Below the pieces are notes generated by a model, which worked only from the letters and a program-made list of their open reading frames with translations, had not been told where the DNA came from and searched no databases. 6,782 bases of DNA, taken from positions 1 through 6,782 of the forward strand of contig JAQUAR010000084.1 in the NCBI GenBank assembly GCA_028687155.1, read 5' to 3'. The translations under genes were made by a program, and so were the position numbers. This DNA comes from Methylacidiphilaceae bacterium. GTDB taxonomy: Bacteria; Verrucomicrobiota; Verrucomicrobiia; Methylacidiphilales; Methylacidiphilaceae. Shown here in pieces: positions 1 through 4,847 of the stretch (its first letter is position 1; each line of letters begins with the position of its first letter).

Positions 1-1
1 T

Positions 2-304
2 GCCGTGGGAGATCTGGAAAGAGCGGTCGCAGCCTATCGAGAGGCGGCCAATCAAGACGCTTCCTCTTTCGATGCGCAGCAGGCGTTGGCTGTGGCTCTA
101 TATAAGACCGGAGACTATCCAGGGGCGATTGATGTCGCTCAACGCGCGGCGGCCCTGCGGCCGGAGGAACCCTTGATTTGGACGACGATGTCCCTCGCCT
201 ATCAGAAGCAGCAGCGGATCGCCGAAGCGGAACAGGCCGCTCTCAAGGCTAGGCTCTATTCTTGGAAGCAACAGACAAGTGAGCAGGAGAGTCGGGAAAA
301 ATAG
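2..304 (+). CDS. TPR-repeat protein, C-terminal part (5' end outside window)
   Basis: This is the C-terminal part of a tetratricopeptide-repeat protein, a helical scaffold for protein-protein contacts. The partner is unknown. From the GTG at base 5 it reads 99 residues and ends at TAG (302-304). The frame is already open at base 2, and the first residues (A-V-G-D-L-E-R-A) fall in the middle of a TPR helix pair, so the true start most likely lies upstream; the GTG at 5 is a possible but less likely start. Two further repeats follow at about residues 24-57 (ALAVALYKTGDYPGAIDVAQ) and 58-91 (W..MSLAYQKQQRIAEAEQAA), each with the usual small and aromatic positions (A, Y, G, A, A). No signal peptide or membrane segment is visible. 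The winged-helix gene starts within about 40 bases on the same strand, so co-transcription is likely. The TPR fold is clear; the specific role is not. Confidence 0.8.
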   Translation, partial: AVGDLERAVAAYREAANQDASSFDAQQALAVALYKTGDYPGAIDVAQRAAALRPEEPLIWTTMSLAYQKQQRIAEAEQAALKARLYSWKQQTSEQESREK

Positions 305-342
305 TATTGCATCGGTTCTCCATGCGAGCCTTACTAAGTTGC

Positions 343-756
343 ATGAAGCTGACACAGATTACGAGCGCGCAACTGAACGAGATCGCGAGGCTCGTGCAGG
401 AAAAGGAGAGTCTTTTGGAAAGAGTCTCTGAGATCAACGAGAGGCTCCAATATCTGCCGGCCGAAGGCCGCGGTCGCGGAGGCCTGATGACCAGGGGTCG
501 GATTCCCGGTAGAGCCGGAAGATACCCCGGGAAGCTGAAAACAGCCGTTCTGGACGCGTTGGCTGCCGCCGGATCCGACGGACTCACTGTGAAGGAGCTC
601 TCTGCGAAGCTGGCGGTGAAGGCCAATAATTTGTATAGCTGGTTTTACACGACCGGAAAGAAGGTGGAGCATTTAGAGAAGAGGGTCGACGGCAAGTATA
701 TCTATACCCCGGTCGAGACCGAAAAGACCGACCAGCACGCGATTTCCGGAGCGTGA
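343..756 (+). CDS. Small coiled-coil plus winged-helix protein, putative DNA-binding
   Basis: This is a hypothetical protein of 137 residues from the ATG at 343. The N-terminal 40 or so residues form an amphipathic helix or coiled coil (LNEIARLVQEKESLLERVSE). A basic Arg/Gly-rich linker follows (GRGRGG, TRGRIPGRAGR) that faintly resembles AT-hook cores. A compact winged-helix-like domain comes next: a helix (KLKTAVLDALAAAG), then GLTVKELSAKLAVK.NNLYSWFYTTGKK as the helix-turn-helix, then a wing ending GKYIY. From memory, 'WF.TTGKK' wings recur in small hypothetical proteins of Verrucomicrobia and Planctomycetes. DNA binding is inferred from the fold and positive charge. The start is uncertain: ATG 343, ATG 322 and TTG 307 are in frame. 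TTG 307 sits two bases after the upstream stop and has a weak GGGA nine bases away, while neither ATG has a good Shine-Dalgarno. I prefer 343 because the conserved-looking helix begins there. Confidence 0.7.
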   Translation: MKLTQITSAQLNEIARLVQEKESLLERVSEINERLQYLPAEGRGRGGLMTRGRIPGRAGRYPGKLKTAVLDALAAAGSDGLTVKELSAKLAVKANNLYSWFYTTGKKVEHLEKRVDGKYIYTPVETEKTDQHAISGA

Positions 757-757
757 T

Positions 758-772
758 CGAGCTACCTGCTCG
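758..772. terminator. Weak hairpin between two convergent genes
   Basis: CGAGC (758-762) pairs with GCTCG (768-772) across a five-base loop; a T-G wobble can add one pair. It lies directly after the TGA of the winged-helix gene, in the 73-base gap facing the ygfZ stop. No T-run follows on either strand, so it is a poor intrinsic terminator and could be chance. I see nothing else in this gap. Confidence 0.2.
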
Positions 773-829
773 GACTGGATAGAGGGCCGACGGAAACGGG
801 GCGGGAAATCGAACGCCTCTATTTTGGGG

Positions 830-1711
830 CTACGGTCTCCGCAGCGGTTCGATCACTTCCCAGACGGAGCCGCCGACCTGAAATCTGGTGCCGGGAGAGG
901 CCAAGGCGCGCTTGACGACGCTAAGGGCAAGCTCGGCCTTGCGGGCAAAGGAGTAGGCGACGCTGGTGATTTTGCCGACCTCTTGGCCGTCTTGGCAGAG
1001 CGGCGCTCCTATCGGGAGCCTCCCCGAAAGCGGGGGTGCGGCCAGAAGGACGAGTGAGCGGTTTGCGTGTCCGATATGGTGCAGGCGCGAAACGACTTCT
1101 TGGCCGACGTAGCAGCCTTTTTGGTAGGAGATGGCAAGCGGATCCATCCCCACTTCCTGAGGCAGATCTCCGGACTGAAGCTCGGCTCCCCATCGAGGCA
1201 GTCGGGCTTCCAGCCGGAACGAGTCCAAGAGAGCTTCCGGAACAGGGAGACCGAGTGGGTCGGCTGTCGTGGGGGAAGACCAGAGATCCCAGCCGCGGAG
1301 ACCCAGGCGCGGGCTGCGAAAGGCGACGGCTCCCGCCGGGGGTGTGAAGTCAGAGGAGGAAAAGATTCGGGTTAGCGTCCATCCGTCCAGCCGCTCAAAC
1401 TCGACGTCGTCGGCGGCGAGGAAGCGACGCAGGCGGGCTTCGAGGGATTCCTTCTCGGATGCCGGTCCATCGATCCAGAGAACCTCTTCCGAGGAGCCGA
1501 TCCAGAGATCCCCAAGCAGCTTGCCCTTTGCCGTGAGAATCGCGGCATAGATCGCCGATCCGGCCGCCAGCGCGGCGACGTCGTTCGTGACTTGGCCGTT
1601 GAGATAGCGAACACGGTCGGCGCCCGTGACTTTCCAGAGAGCGCGATCCGGGATCGTCGCCCAAGCCGTCTTGCCGGAAAGAATCTCGTCATAGAGTGCT
1701 TCGAGGTTCAT
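830..1711 (-). CDS. ygfZ: YgfZ/GcvT-family tRNA-modifying (folate-binding) protein
   Basis: This encodes a 293-residue YgfZ (IbaG57/COG0354-type) protein, related to the glycine-cleavage T-protein. E. coli YgfZ binds tetrahydrofolate and helps keep certain Fe-S enzymes active, notably the tRNA methylthiotransferase MiaB. The family signature K-G-C-Y-x-G-Q-E is intact at residues 198-205, with the key cysteine at C200. Upstream is the usual N-terminal block (about residues 26-45: W.VTGADRVRYLNGQVTNDV), and a C-terminal beta-barrel part follows (G.KITSVAYS.A.). The length is slightly below that of E. coli YgfZ (326). The start is set at the ATG complementary to 1709-1711, which has a strong GGGAGG eight bases upstream. 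The frame stays open far beyond it, to 2119, but that stretch runs antisense to tadA and looks like no protein. The gene ends at TAG (832-830), converges on the winged-helix gene and diverges from tadA. The protein should be cytoplasmic. The COG label is from memory; the signature is what supports the call. Confidence 0.88.
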   Translation of the reverse strand: MNLEALYDEILSGKTAWATIPDRALWKVTGADRVRYLNGQVTNDVAALAAGSAIYAAILTAKGKLLGDLWIGSSEEVLWIDGPASEKESLEARLRRFLAADDVEFERLDGWTLTRIFSSSDFTPPAGAVAFRSPRLGLRGWDLWSSPTTADPLGLPVPEALLDSFRLEARLPRWGAELQSGDLPQEVGMDPLAISYQKGCYVGQEVVSRLHHIGHANRSLVLLAAPPLSGRLPIGAPLCQDGQEVGKITSVAYSFARKAELALSVVKRALASPGTRFQVGGSVWEVIEPLRRP

Positions 1712-1892
1712 GAGTTCATCCTCCCATGGCGCACGGTCGACCCTTTGCCCGCAGAGATGGGGCTGCCACTCCCGATCACGCCATCCCGCGTGCGGCTGTC
1801 GAGGTGGCCGCTTCGGCTGCGAAAGTTCTGAGCAATGTCGGCTCGCGGCATCACGGCGGGTAGCATAGCTTCGACGAGGCGACGGAGAAAAG
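1712..1892. other. Divergent spacer between ygfZ and tadA
   Basis: This 181-base spacer must hold the start signals of two divergent genes. The ygfZ Shine-Dalgarno is at 1720-1725 (-) and the tadA one (GGAG) at 1884-1887 (+), five bases before its ATG. I looked for sigma-70 boxes. TAGCAT at 1861-1866 is a passable -10 for tadA, but nothing like TTGACA lies at the right distance, so I do not call a promoter. I see no clear inverted repeat or small gene here. Confidence 0.5.
1720..1725 (-). promoter_or_regulatory. Shine-Dalgarno of ygfZ (decides the start)
   Basis: On the minus strand GGGAGG lies eight bases before the ATG at 1711. It picks this ATG over the upstream in-frame starts that would add over 130 unlikely residues antisense to tadA. 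Confidence 0.75.
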
Positions 1893-2387
1893 ATGGAATC
1901 TGAGGACAGGCGCTGGATGGAAACGGCACTGGAGGTTGCCCGCCGGGCGGGAGAAGAGGGGGAGGTGCCCATCGGAGCGCTGGTCGTTTGCGGCGGCGCC
2001 ATCGCAGGCCGGGGGGCAAACTCGGTCGAGCGCCTTCGGGACGCGTTGGCGCATGCGGAGATGCAGGCCATCCGGGAAGCGCAGGGCCGGGTGGGCGATT
2101 GGCGGTTGGATGGGTGCACTCTCTATGTGACCAAGGAGCCGTGTCCCATGTGCGCGGGGGCGGTCCTCCAAACGCGGATTTCCCGAATCGTCTATGCCTT
2201 GGCCGACCCAAGGTTTGGGGCTCTGGAAAGCCGGTGGCGGCTGTGGGAAGGAGCGAGCAAGCAGGTGACGATCTCGGGAGGGCTGCTGGCCGGGCGATCC
2301 CTCTCCCTTCTACAGGATTTCTTTGCCGAGGTTCGTCGACGGAAAAAGGCAGTTGCTTCTGAGAAACGGGCACGTTACTTAGGGTAG
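1893..2387 (+). CDS. tadA: tRNA-specific adenosine deaminase TadA
   Basis: TadA deaminates adenosine-34 to inosine in the anticodon of tRNA-Arg(ACG), letting one tRNA read CGU, CGC and CGA. The protein has 164 residues, normal for bacterial TadA. The zinc-dependent cytidine/deoxycytidylate deaminase fold is shown by H54-A-E56 (zinc ligand and proton-shuttle glutamate) and P83-C84-P-M-C87 (the two cysteine ligands). The N-terminal helix (WMETALEVARRAGEEGEVPIG) and N43 ahead of the HAE motif also match the family. The tail after residue 150 is rich in Lys and Arg (RRRKK), as in other TadAs. The ATG at 1893 has GGAG five bases upstream. The gene is divergent from ygfZ, and a DICT-like gene follows after nine bases, so the two are probably one transcript. 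tadA is essential in E. coli and all catalytic residues are present here. Confidence 0.95.
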   Translation: MESEDRRWMETALEVARRAGEEGEVPIGALVVCGGAIAGRGANSVERLRDALAHAEMQAIREAQGRVGDWRLDGCTLYVTKEPCPMCAGAVLQTRISRIVYALADPRFGALESRWRLWEGASKQVTISGGLLAGRSLSLLQDFFAEVRRRKKAVASEKRARYLG

Positions 2388-2396
2388 TCAATCGCC

Positions 2397-3107
2397 ATGG
2401 AGGAGACTGGAATTGTTCGTTCTTTCGAGCAGGCGTTTCGCTGCTCCCTAGCACTATATTGCCCAGGACGTTACGCGGTGCGTTTGCGGGAGGCGCGAAA
2501 AGGTCAGTTGGTCCCCCATTCCCTCGTAGAAGCCCCCAACGAGGATCAGCTCCACGTTTTTGGCGGCAGTCAGGTGCGCGCCATGGGGCACGCCGTGGAA
2601 GAGTTGGCTCTCCACTCCGATGGAGGAGAGTTGATTGTGCTCTTCCCGGATCTCGACGCTTTTTCCCCGTTGCGGGAAAGGTATGCCCAGCTCGCCAAGA
2701 AGCCCTGCCGCGTGCGGGTATGGGCTCCGGGCACACCGCCGAAGCGCTGCTCCAAGATCGATTTTGTCGTCTCCGTGCACCCGCGATTGGCGAAATATCG
2801 GCTCTATCTCTTCTCCGGCGTAGGCCGGTCCGCCCTCGTCTGCTGCAAGCAGCTCGGCCGCGCAAGGAGCAATGGGGAGCGAGAGCCGCTCGCCTGCCAG
2901 GAGCGTTACGTCGGATTTTGCAGCTTCGATCCCTATGTCGTGGAATCGGTGCGCTGGCGATTCAACCTTTTGAGTTGCGGCTTAGAGAAGCTGGTTCGCC
3001 ATTGGGAAGGATTCTTCCCGCTGCCCACTCCTCCGCTTCGAGCCATCAATGACTTCGTAAAGAGCCAGTCGATGCGGACGAGCGACGCGTTCGGCGGGCT
3101 TTCCTAA
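2397..3107 (+). CDS. DICT-like sensory-domain protein, function unknown
   Basis: This is a 236-residue protein with no signal peptide or membrane segment. I cannot name it with certainty. The best match by eye is the DICT domain, a sensory module usually fused to diguanylate cyclases and two-component proteins. The supporting pattern, in order, is: a helix ending in AVEELAL (66-72); a strand ELIVLF (78-83) followed by a helix with RERYAQLAK (93-101); a strand RVRVWAPG (105-112); a central strand-rich part (IDFVVSV, RLYLFS); GRSALVCCKQL (143-153); then ERYVGFCSFDPYVVESVRW (169-187), like the 'RFEGxWTFDxxVV' segment of DICT domains. No output domain (GGDEF, kinase, HTH) is attached, so it would be a single-domain sensor or scaffold. 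It has nine cysteines, including a C149-C150 pair. It starts nine bases after tadA; a weak AGGG lies 12 bases before the ATG, suggesting translational coupling. The DICT assignment is an inference from pattern memory; an uncharacterised family is the alternative. Confidence 0.6.
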   Translation: MEETGIVRSFEQAFRCSLALYCPGRYAVRLREARKGQLVPHSLVEAPNEDQLHVFGGSQVRAMGHAVEELALHSDGGELIVLFPDLDAFSPLRERYAQLAKKPCRVRVWAPGTPPKRCSKIDFVVSVHPRLAKYRLYLFSGVGRSALVCCKQLGRARSNGEREPLACQERYVGFCSFDPYVVESVRWRFNLLSCGLEKLVRHWEGFFPLPTPPLRAINDFVKSQSMRTSDAFGGLS

Positions 3108-3110
3108 TGG

Positions 3111-3281
3111 ATGGACACTATCGACGCCAAGCTCGCATTTCTGCACAAGTTTGTACCCGGCAAGCGGATGGGCGTGGATGACTTTGGCCTTCGCGCGGCA
3201 TTTCCCGCTCGCCGCGCGGAGAACCCTCGATTTCGAGGTCGGCGTATGCGACGGGACGAGCGCCTAAGACATGCAGTCTAG
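3111..3281 (+). CDS. Doubtful 56-codon ORF in the spacer before mpl
   Basis: An ATG at 3111, four bases after the stop of the DICT-like gene, opens a frame of 56 codons that ends at TAG (3279-3281), overlapping the mpl start by 11 bases. The first 26 or so codons (MDTIDAKLAFLHKFVPGKRM...) look protein-like, with G or C at most third positions. The second half is very Arg-rich and contains two hairpins, as non-coding DNA would. There is no good Shine-Dalgarno (only GGCGGGC about 12 bases away). I recognise no family. It could be a small gene, a decayed remnant, or chance. Confidence 0.2.
   Translation: MDTIDAKLAFLHKFVPGKRMGVDDFGLRAAFPARRAENPRFRGRRMRRDERLRHAV
3192..3218 (+). terminator. GC-rich 8-bp hairpin upstream of mpl (possible terminator)
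   Basis: CGCGCGGC (3192-3199) pairs perfectly with GCCGCGCG (3211-3218) around an 11-base loop. It sits between the DICT-like gene and mpl. No T-run follows, so classical intrinsic termination is unlikely. It could be a U-less terminator, an mRNA-protecting structure, or an operator-like palindrome. Confidence 0.35.
3225..3238 (+). other. Second small hairpin upstream of mpl
   Basis: CCTCG (3225-3229) pairs with CGAGG (3234-3238) across a four-base ATTT loop. It follows the stronger hairpin by six bases and precedes the mpl ATG by 32. Function unknown; it may simply stabilise the leader. Confidence 0.3.
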
Positions 3282-4725
3282 CGTTCCAGACTGGCTCTCG
3301 AGCGGAAGGAGCGGAAACCGGGCGCGCTACTACTTCCTTGGAATTTGCGGCACGGCCATGGGGGCGGTGGCCGCGATGTTGCGGGAAGAGGGCTGGGAGG
3401 TCGGCGGCTCGGACCAGAATGTTTATCCGCCTCTTTCCACGTTTCTGGCATCACGCGGCATTGCGCTTCATGAAGGATATCGAGCGGAAAATCTCCCCGA
3501 GGATCCGGAAACCACCTTTGTCGTGGGAAACGCGATCAAGCGAGGCAATCCGCAGATAGAGGCCATCTTGGAGCAAAAGCGCTTCTATCTCTCTCTCCCG
3601 GAAGTTCTCAAATTTGTTTTTCTCCGGAAGAGACGGAACTTTGTGGTTACCGGCACCCACGGGAAGACGACGACGGCTTCCCTGTTGGCGTGGCTCTTCG
3701 CCGCCTCCGGAGCGGATCCTTCTTTTTTGATCGGCGGACTTCCCGGGAATTTTGGAGCAGGCGCCCACCATGGGAAAGGCGACATTTGGATCTTGGAAGG
3801 GGATGAGTACGACACCGCCTTCTTCGATAAGCGAAGCAAGTTCCTCCATTACCTGCCGGAAGTCGTTCTGATCAATAATCTCGAGTTCGACCATGCGGAT
3901 ATCTTCCCGGATCTCGCAGCGATTCTGCTCTCGTTTCGGCGGCTGGTTCATCTGGTACCGCGGAACGGACGACTCATCGTGAATGCGGATGATCCGAACA
4001 GCTTGGCGGTTTGCGACGGCAGCCTTGCTCCTGTAACGAGCGTGGGATTCGGGCCAGAGGCGGAGATCCCGATTCGCAACGTCCGCTATGCCGAAGAGAG
4101 TTCCGAATTTGAAATGCTCGGCCGGCGGCTCCGCATCCCGCTCGTGGGAGAGCTCTATGTGCGCAACGCGGCCATGGCGGTCGCCGCAGCCGTCCACGGC
4201 GGAGTTTCTCTGGATTCCATCGCCGAAGAAGGTCTTCCCCATTTCCGAGGCGTGCGGCGGCGGGGCGAAGTTCGAGCCGAACGGGAGGGAATTACGATGG
4301 TCGATGACTTCGGCCACCATCCCACGGCCATTCGGGAGACCTTACGGTCCATCCGTCTCCGGTTTCCGAAGAGGCGCATTTGGGCGATTTTCGAGCCGAG
4401 GAGCAATACGACGCGCCGGGCGGTCTTCCAGCAGGCGCTTCCGGAAGCTCTGCAGGGCGCCGACGGCGTCTTTATCGCCGACGTGGCCAGGAAGGATCAG
4501 CTTCCCGCTACGGATCGACTCGATCCGCAAAGAGTCACGGAAGATCTTCGGCGGAAAGGAAGGCTCGCGTTCTTCGAACCGGACGCAAGCGCGATTGCAA
4601 CCCACATGGCCACTCTGGCCCGAGAGGGAGATGTCGTTGTGGTCTTCAGCAATGGCGGCTTCGACGGGATTCATGAGAAACTAGCGGTCGCTCTCCAAGG
4701 CCGTCGGGACAGAATGACGCAATAG
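3271..4725 (+). CDS. mpl: UDP-N-acetylmuramate:L-Ala-gamma-D-Glu-meso-DAP ligase (Mpl)
   Basis: Mpl joins the tripeptide L-Ala-gamma-D-Glu-meso-diaminopimelate, recovered from old cell wall, to UDP-MurNAc using ATP. It thereby returns the peptide to peptidoglycan synthesis in the cytoplasm. The 484-residue protein has the three Mur-ligase domains. The N-terminal nucleotide-binding domain begins FLGICGTAMG (22-31). The central ATPase domain has the P-loop GTHGKTTT (128-135) and the E179-YDTAFFDKRSKF block. The C-terminal domain starts near 330 and contains DDFGHHP (345-351). EPRSNT (375-380) and FSNGGFDGIH (459-468) favour Mpl over MurC. It is a little longer than E. coli Mpl (457), partly through about 18 residues before the first strand. 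ATG 3271 is the first in-frame ATG, since an in-frame TAA lies at 3265-3267; its Shine-Dalgarno is weak. No amidase or murein-peptide transporter of the recycling pathway is in the window. Confidence 0.95.
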   Translation: MQSSVPDWLSSGRSGNRARYYFLGICGTAMGAVAAMLREEGWEVGGSDQNVYPPLSTFLASRGIALHEGYRAENLPEDPETTFVVGNAIKRGNPQIEAILEQKRFYLSLPEVLKFVFLRKRRNFVVTGTHGKTTTASLLAWLFAASGADPSFLIGGLPGNFGAGAHHGKGDIWILEGDEYDTAFFDKRSKFLHYLPEVVLINNLEFDHADIFPDLAAILLSFRRLVHLVPRNGRLIVNADDPNSLAVCDGSLAPVTSVGFGPEAEIPIRNVRYAEESSEFEMLGRRLRIPLVGELYVRNAAMAVAAAVHGGVSLDSIAEEGLPHFRGVRRRGEVRAEREGITMVDDFGHHPTAIRETLRSIRLRFPKRRIWAIFEPRSNTTRRAVFQQALPEALQGADGVFIADVARKDQLPATDRLDPQRVTEDLRRKGRLAFFEPDASAIATHMATLAREGDVVVVFSNGGFDGIHEKLAVALQGRRDRMTQ

Positions 4726-4738
4726 CTGGGTCATTCTG
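4710..4738 (+). promoter_or_regulatory. Perfect 9-N11-9 inverted repeat over the mpl stop, upstream of dnaK
   Basis: CAGAATGAC (4710-4718) is matched exactly by GTCATTCTG (4730-4738) with 11 bases between. The mpl TAG (4723-4725) lies in the loop. No T-run follows, so it is not a standard terminator. The geometry resembles the heat-shock operator CIRCE (9-N9-9), but the sequence does not match CIRCE (TTAGCACTC) or the HspR repeat HAIR. It may be an mpl 3'-end hairpin or an operator for dnaK, 110 bases upstream of its start codon. Confidence 0.45.
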
Positions 4739-4743
4739 ACGCG

Positions 4744-4770
4744 GTCCCCGCTAAGATCTTTCGGCGGGAC
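4744..4770 (+). other. Second, bulged hairpin in the mpl-dnaK spacer
   Basis: GTCCCCGC (4744-4751) can pair with GCGGGAC (4764-4770) with one bulged C and a 12-base loop. The loop includes the palindrome AAGATCTT (4753-4760). It follows the 9-N11-9 repeat by five bases. No T-run follows. Confidence 0.3.
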
Positions 4771-4802
4771 AAATAAAGCAACGCGTTGGAGACGTGGCAG
4801 TA

Positions 4803-4833
4803 GCGCCAATCCAGCCAACTTGGCCCGCTTTTT
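4803..4833 (+). terminator. Terminator-like hairpin plus T5 just before dnaK
   Basis: GCGCCAA (4803-4809) can pair with TTGG (4820-4823) and CGC (4826-4828), leaving a two-base CC bulge; five T residues follow (4829-4833). The same TTGGC can instead pair with either of two copies of GCCAA (4805-4809, 4814-4818). It ends four bases before the dnaK Shine-Dalgarno. It is weak for a terminator but could act as a leader attenuator; chance is possible. Confidence 0.25.
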
Positions 4834-4836
4834 GCG

Positions 4837-4841
4837 AAGGA
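4837..4841 (+). promoter_or_regulatory. Shine-Dalgarno of dnaK
   Basis: AAGGA lies six bases before the ATG at 4848, fixing the dnaK start. I found no convincing sigma-70 or sigma-32 promoter boxes in the 122-base spacer ahead of it. Confidence 0.7.
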
Positions 4842-4847
4842 AAGGAT

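Noticed and set aside
1036..1375. Plus-strand ORFs of about 100 codons inside ygfZ
   Set aside because: They lie antisense to the conserved KGCYVGQE-containing ygfZ frame, are Arg/Gly/Pro-rich and have no recognisable domain.
1838..1866. Sigma-70 promoter for tadA with -10 TAGCAT
   Set aside because: The -10 matches four of six positions but no acceptable -35 lies 16-18 bases upstream.
1712..2119. N-terminal extension of ygfZ by over 130 residues
   Set aside because: The extension runs antisense to tadA, resembles no YgfZ N-terminus, and the ATG at 1711 has a strong Shine-Dalgarno.
1708..2865. 385-codon minus-strand ORF across tadA and the DICT-like gene
   Set aside because: It is low-complexity Arg/Pro/Ser-rich protein, as expected from GC-rich DNA read antisense, and it covers the clearly coding tadA.
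3451..4320. 289-codon minus-strand ORF opposite mpl
   Set aside because: It is a compositional shadow; the plus-strand Mpl motifs are intact throughout.
4726..4847. CIRCE element or sigma-32 promoter ahead of dnaK
   Set aside because: I searched for TTAGCACTC/GAGTGCTAA and CTTGAAA...CCCCAT patterns and found neither; only the unrelated 9-N11-9 repeat is present.
4756..4847. RNA thermometer that hides the dnaK Shine-Dalgarno
   Set aside because: CTTTC (4758-4762) can pair with GAAAG (4840-4844), but five pairs over a loop of more than 70 bases is too weak to claim.
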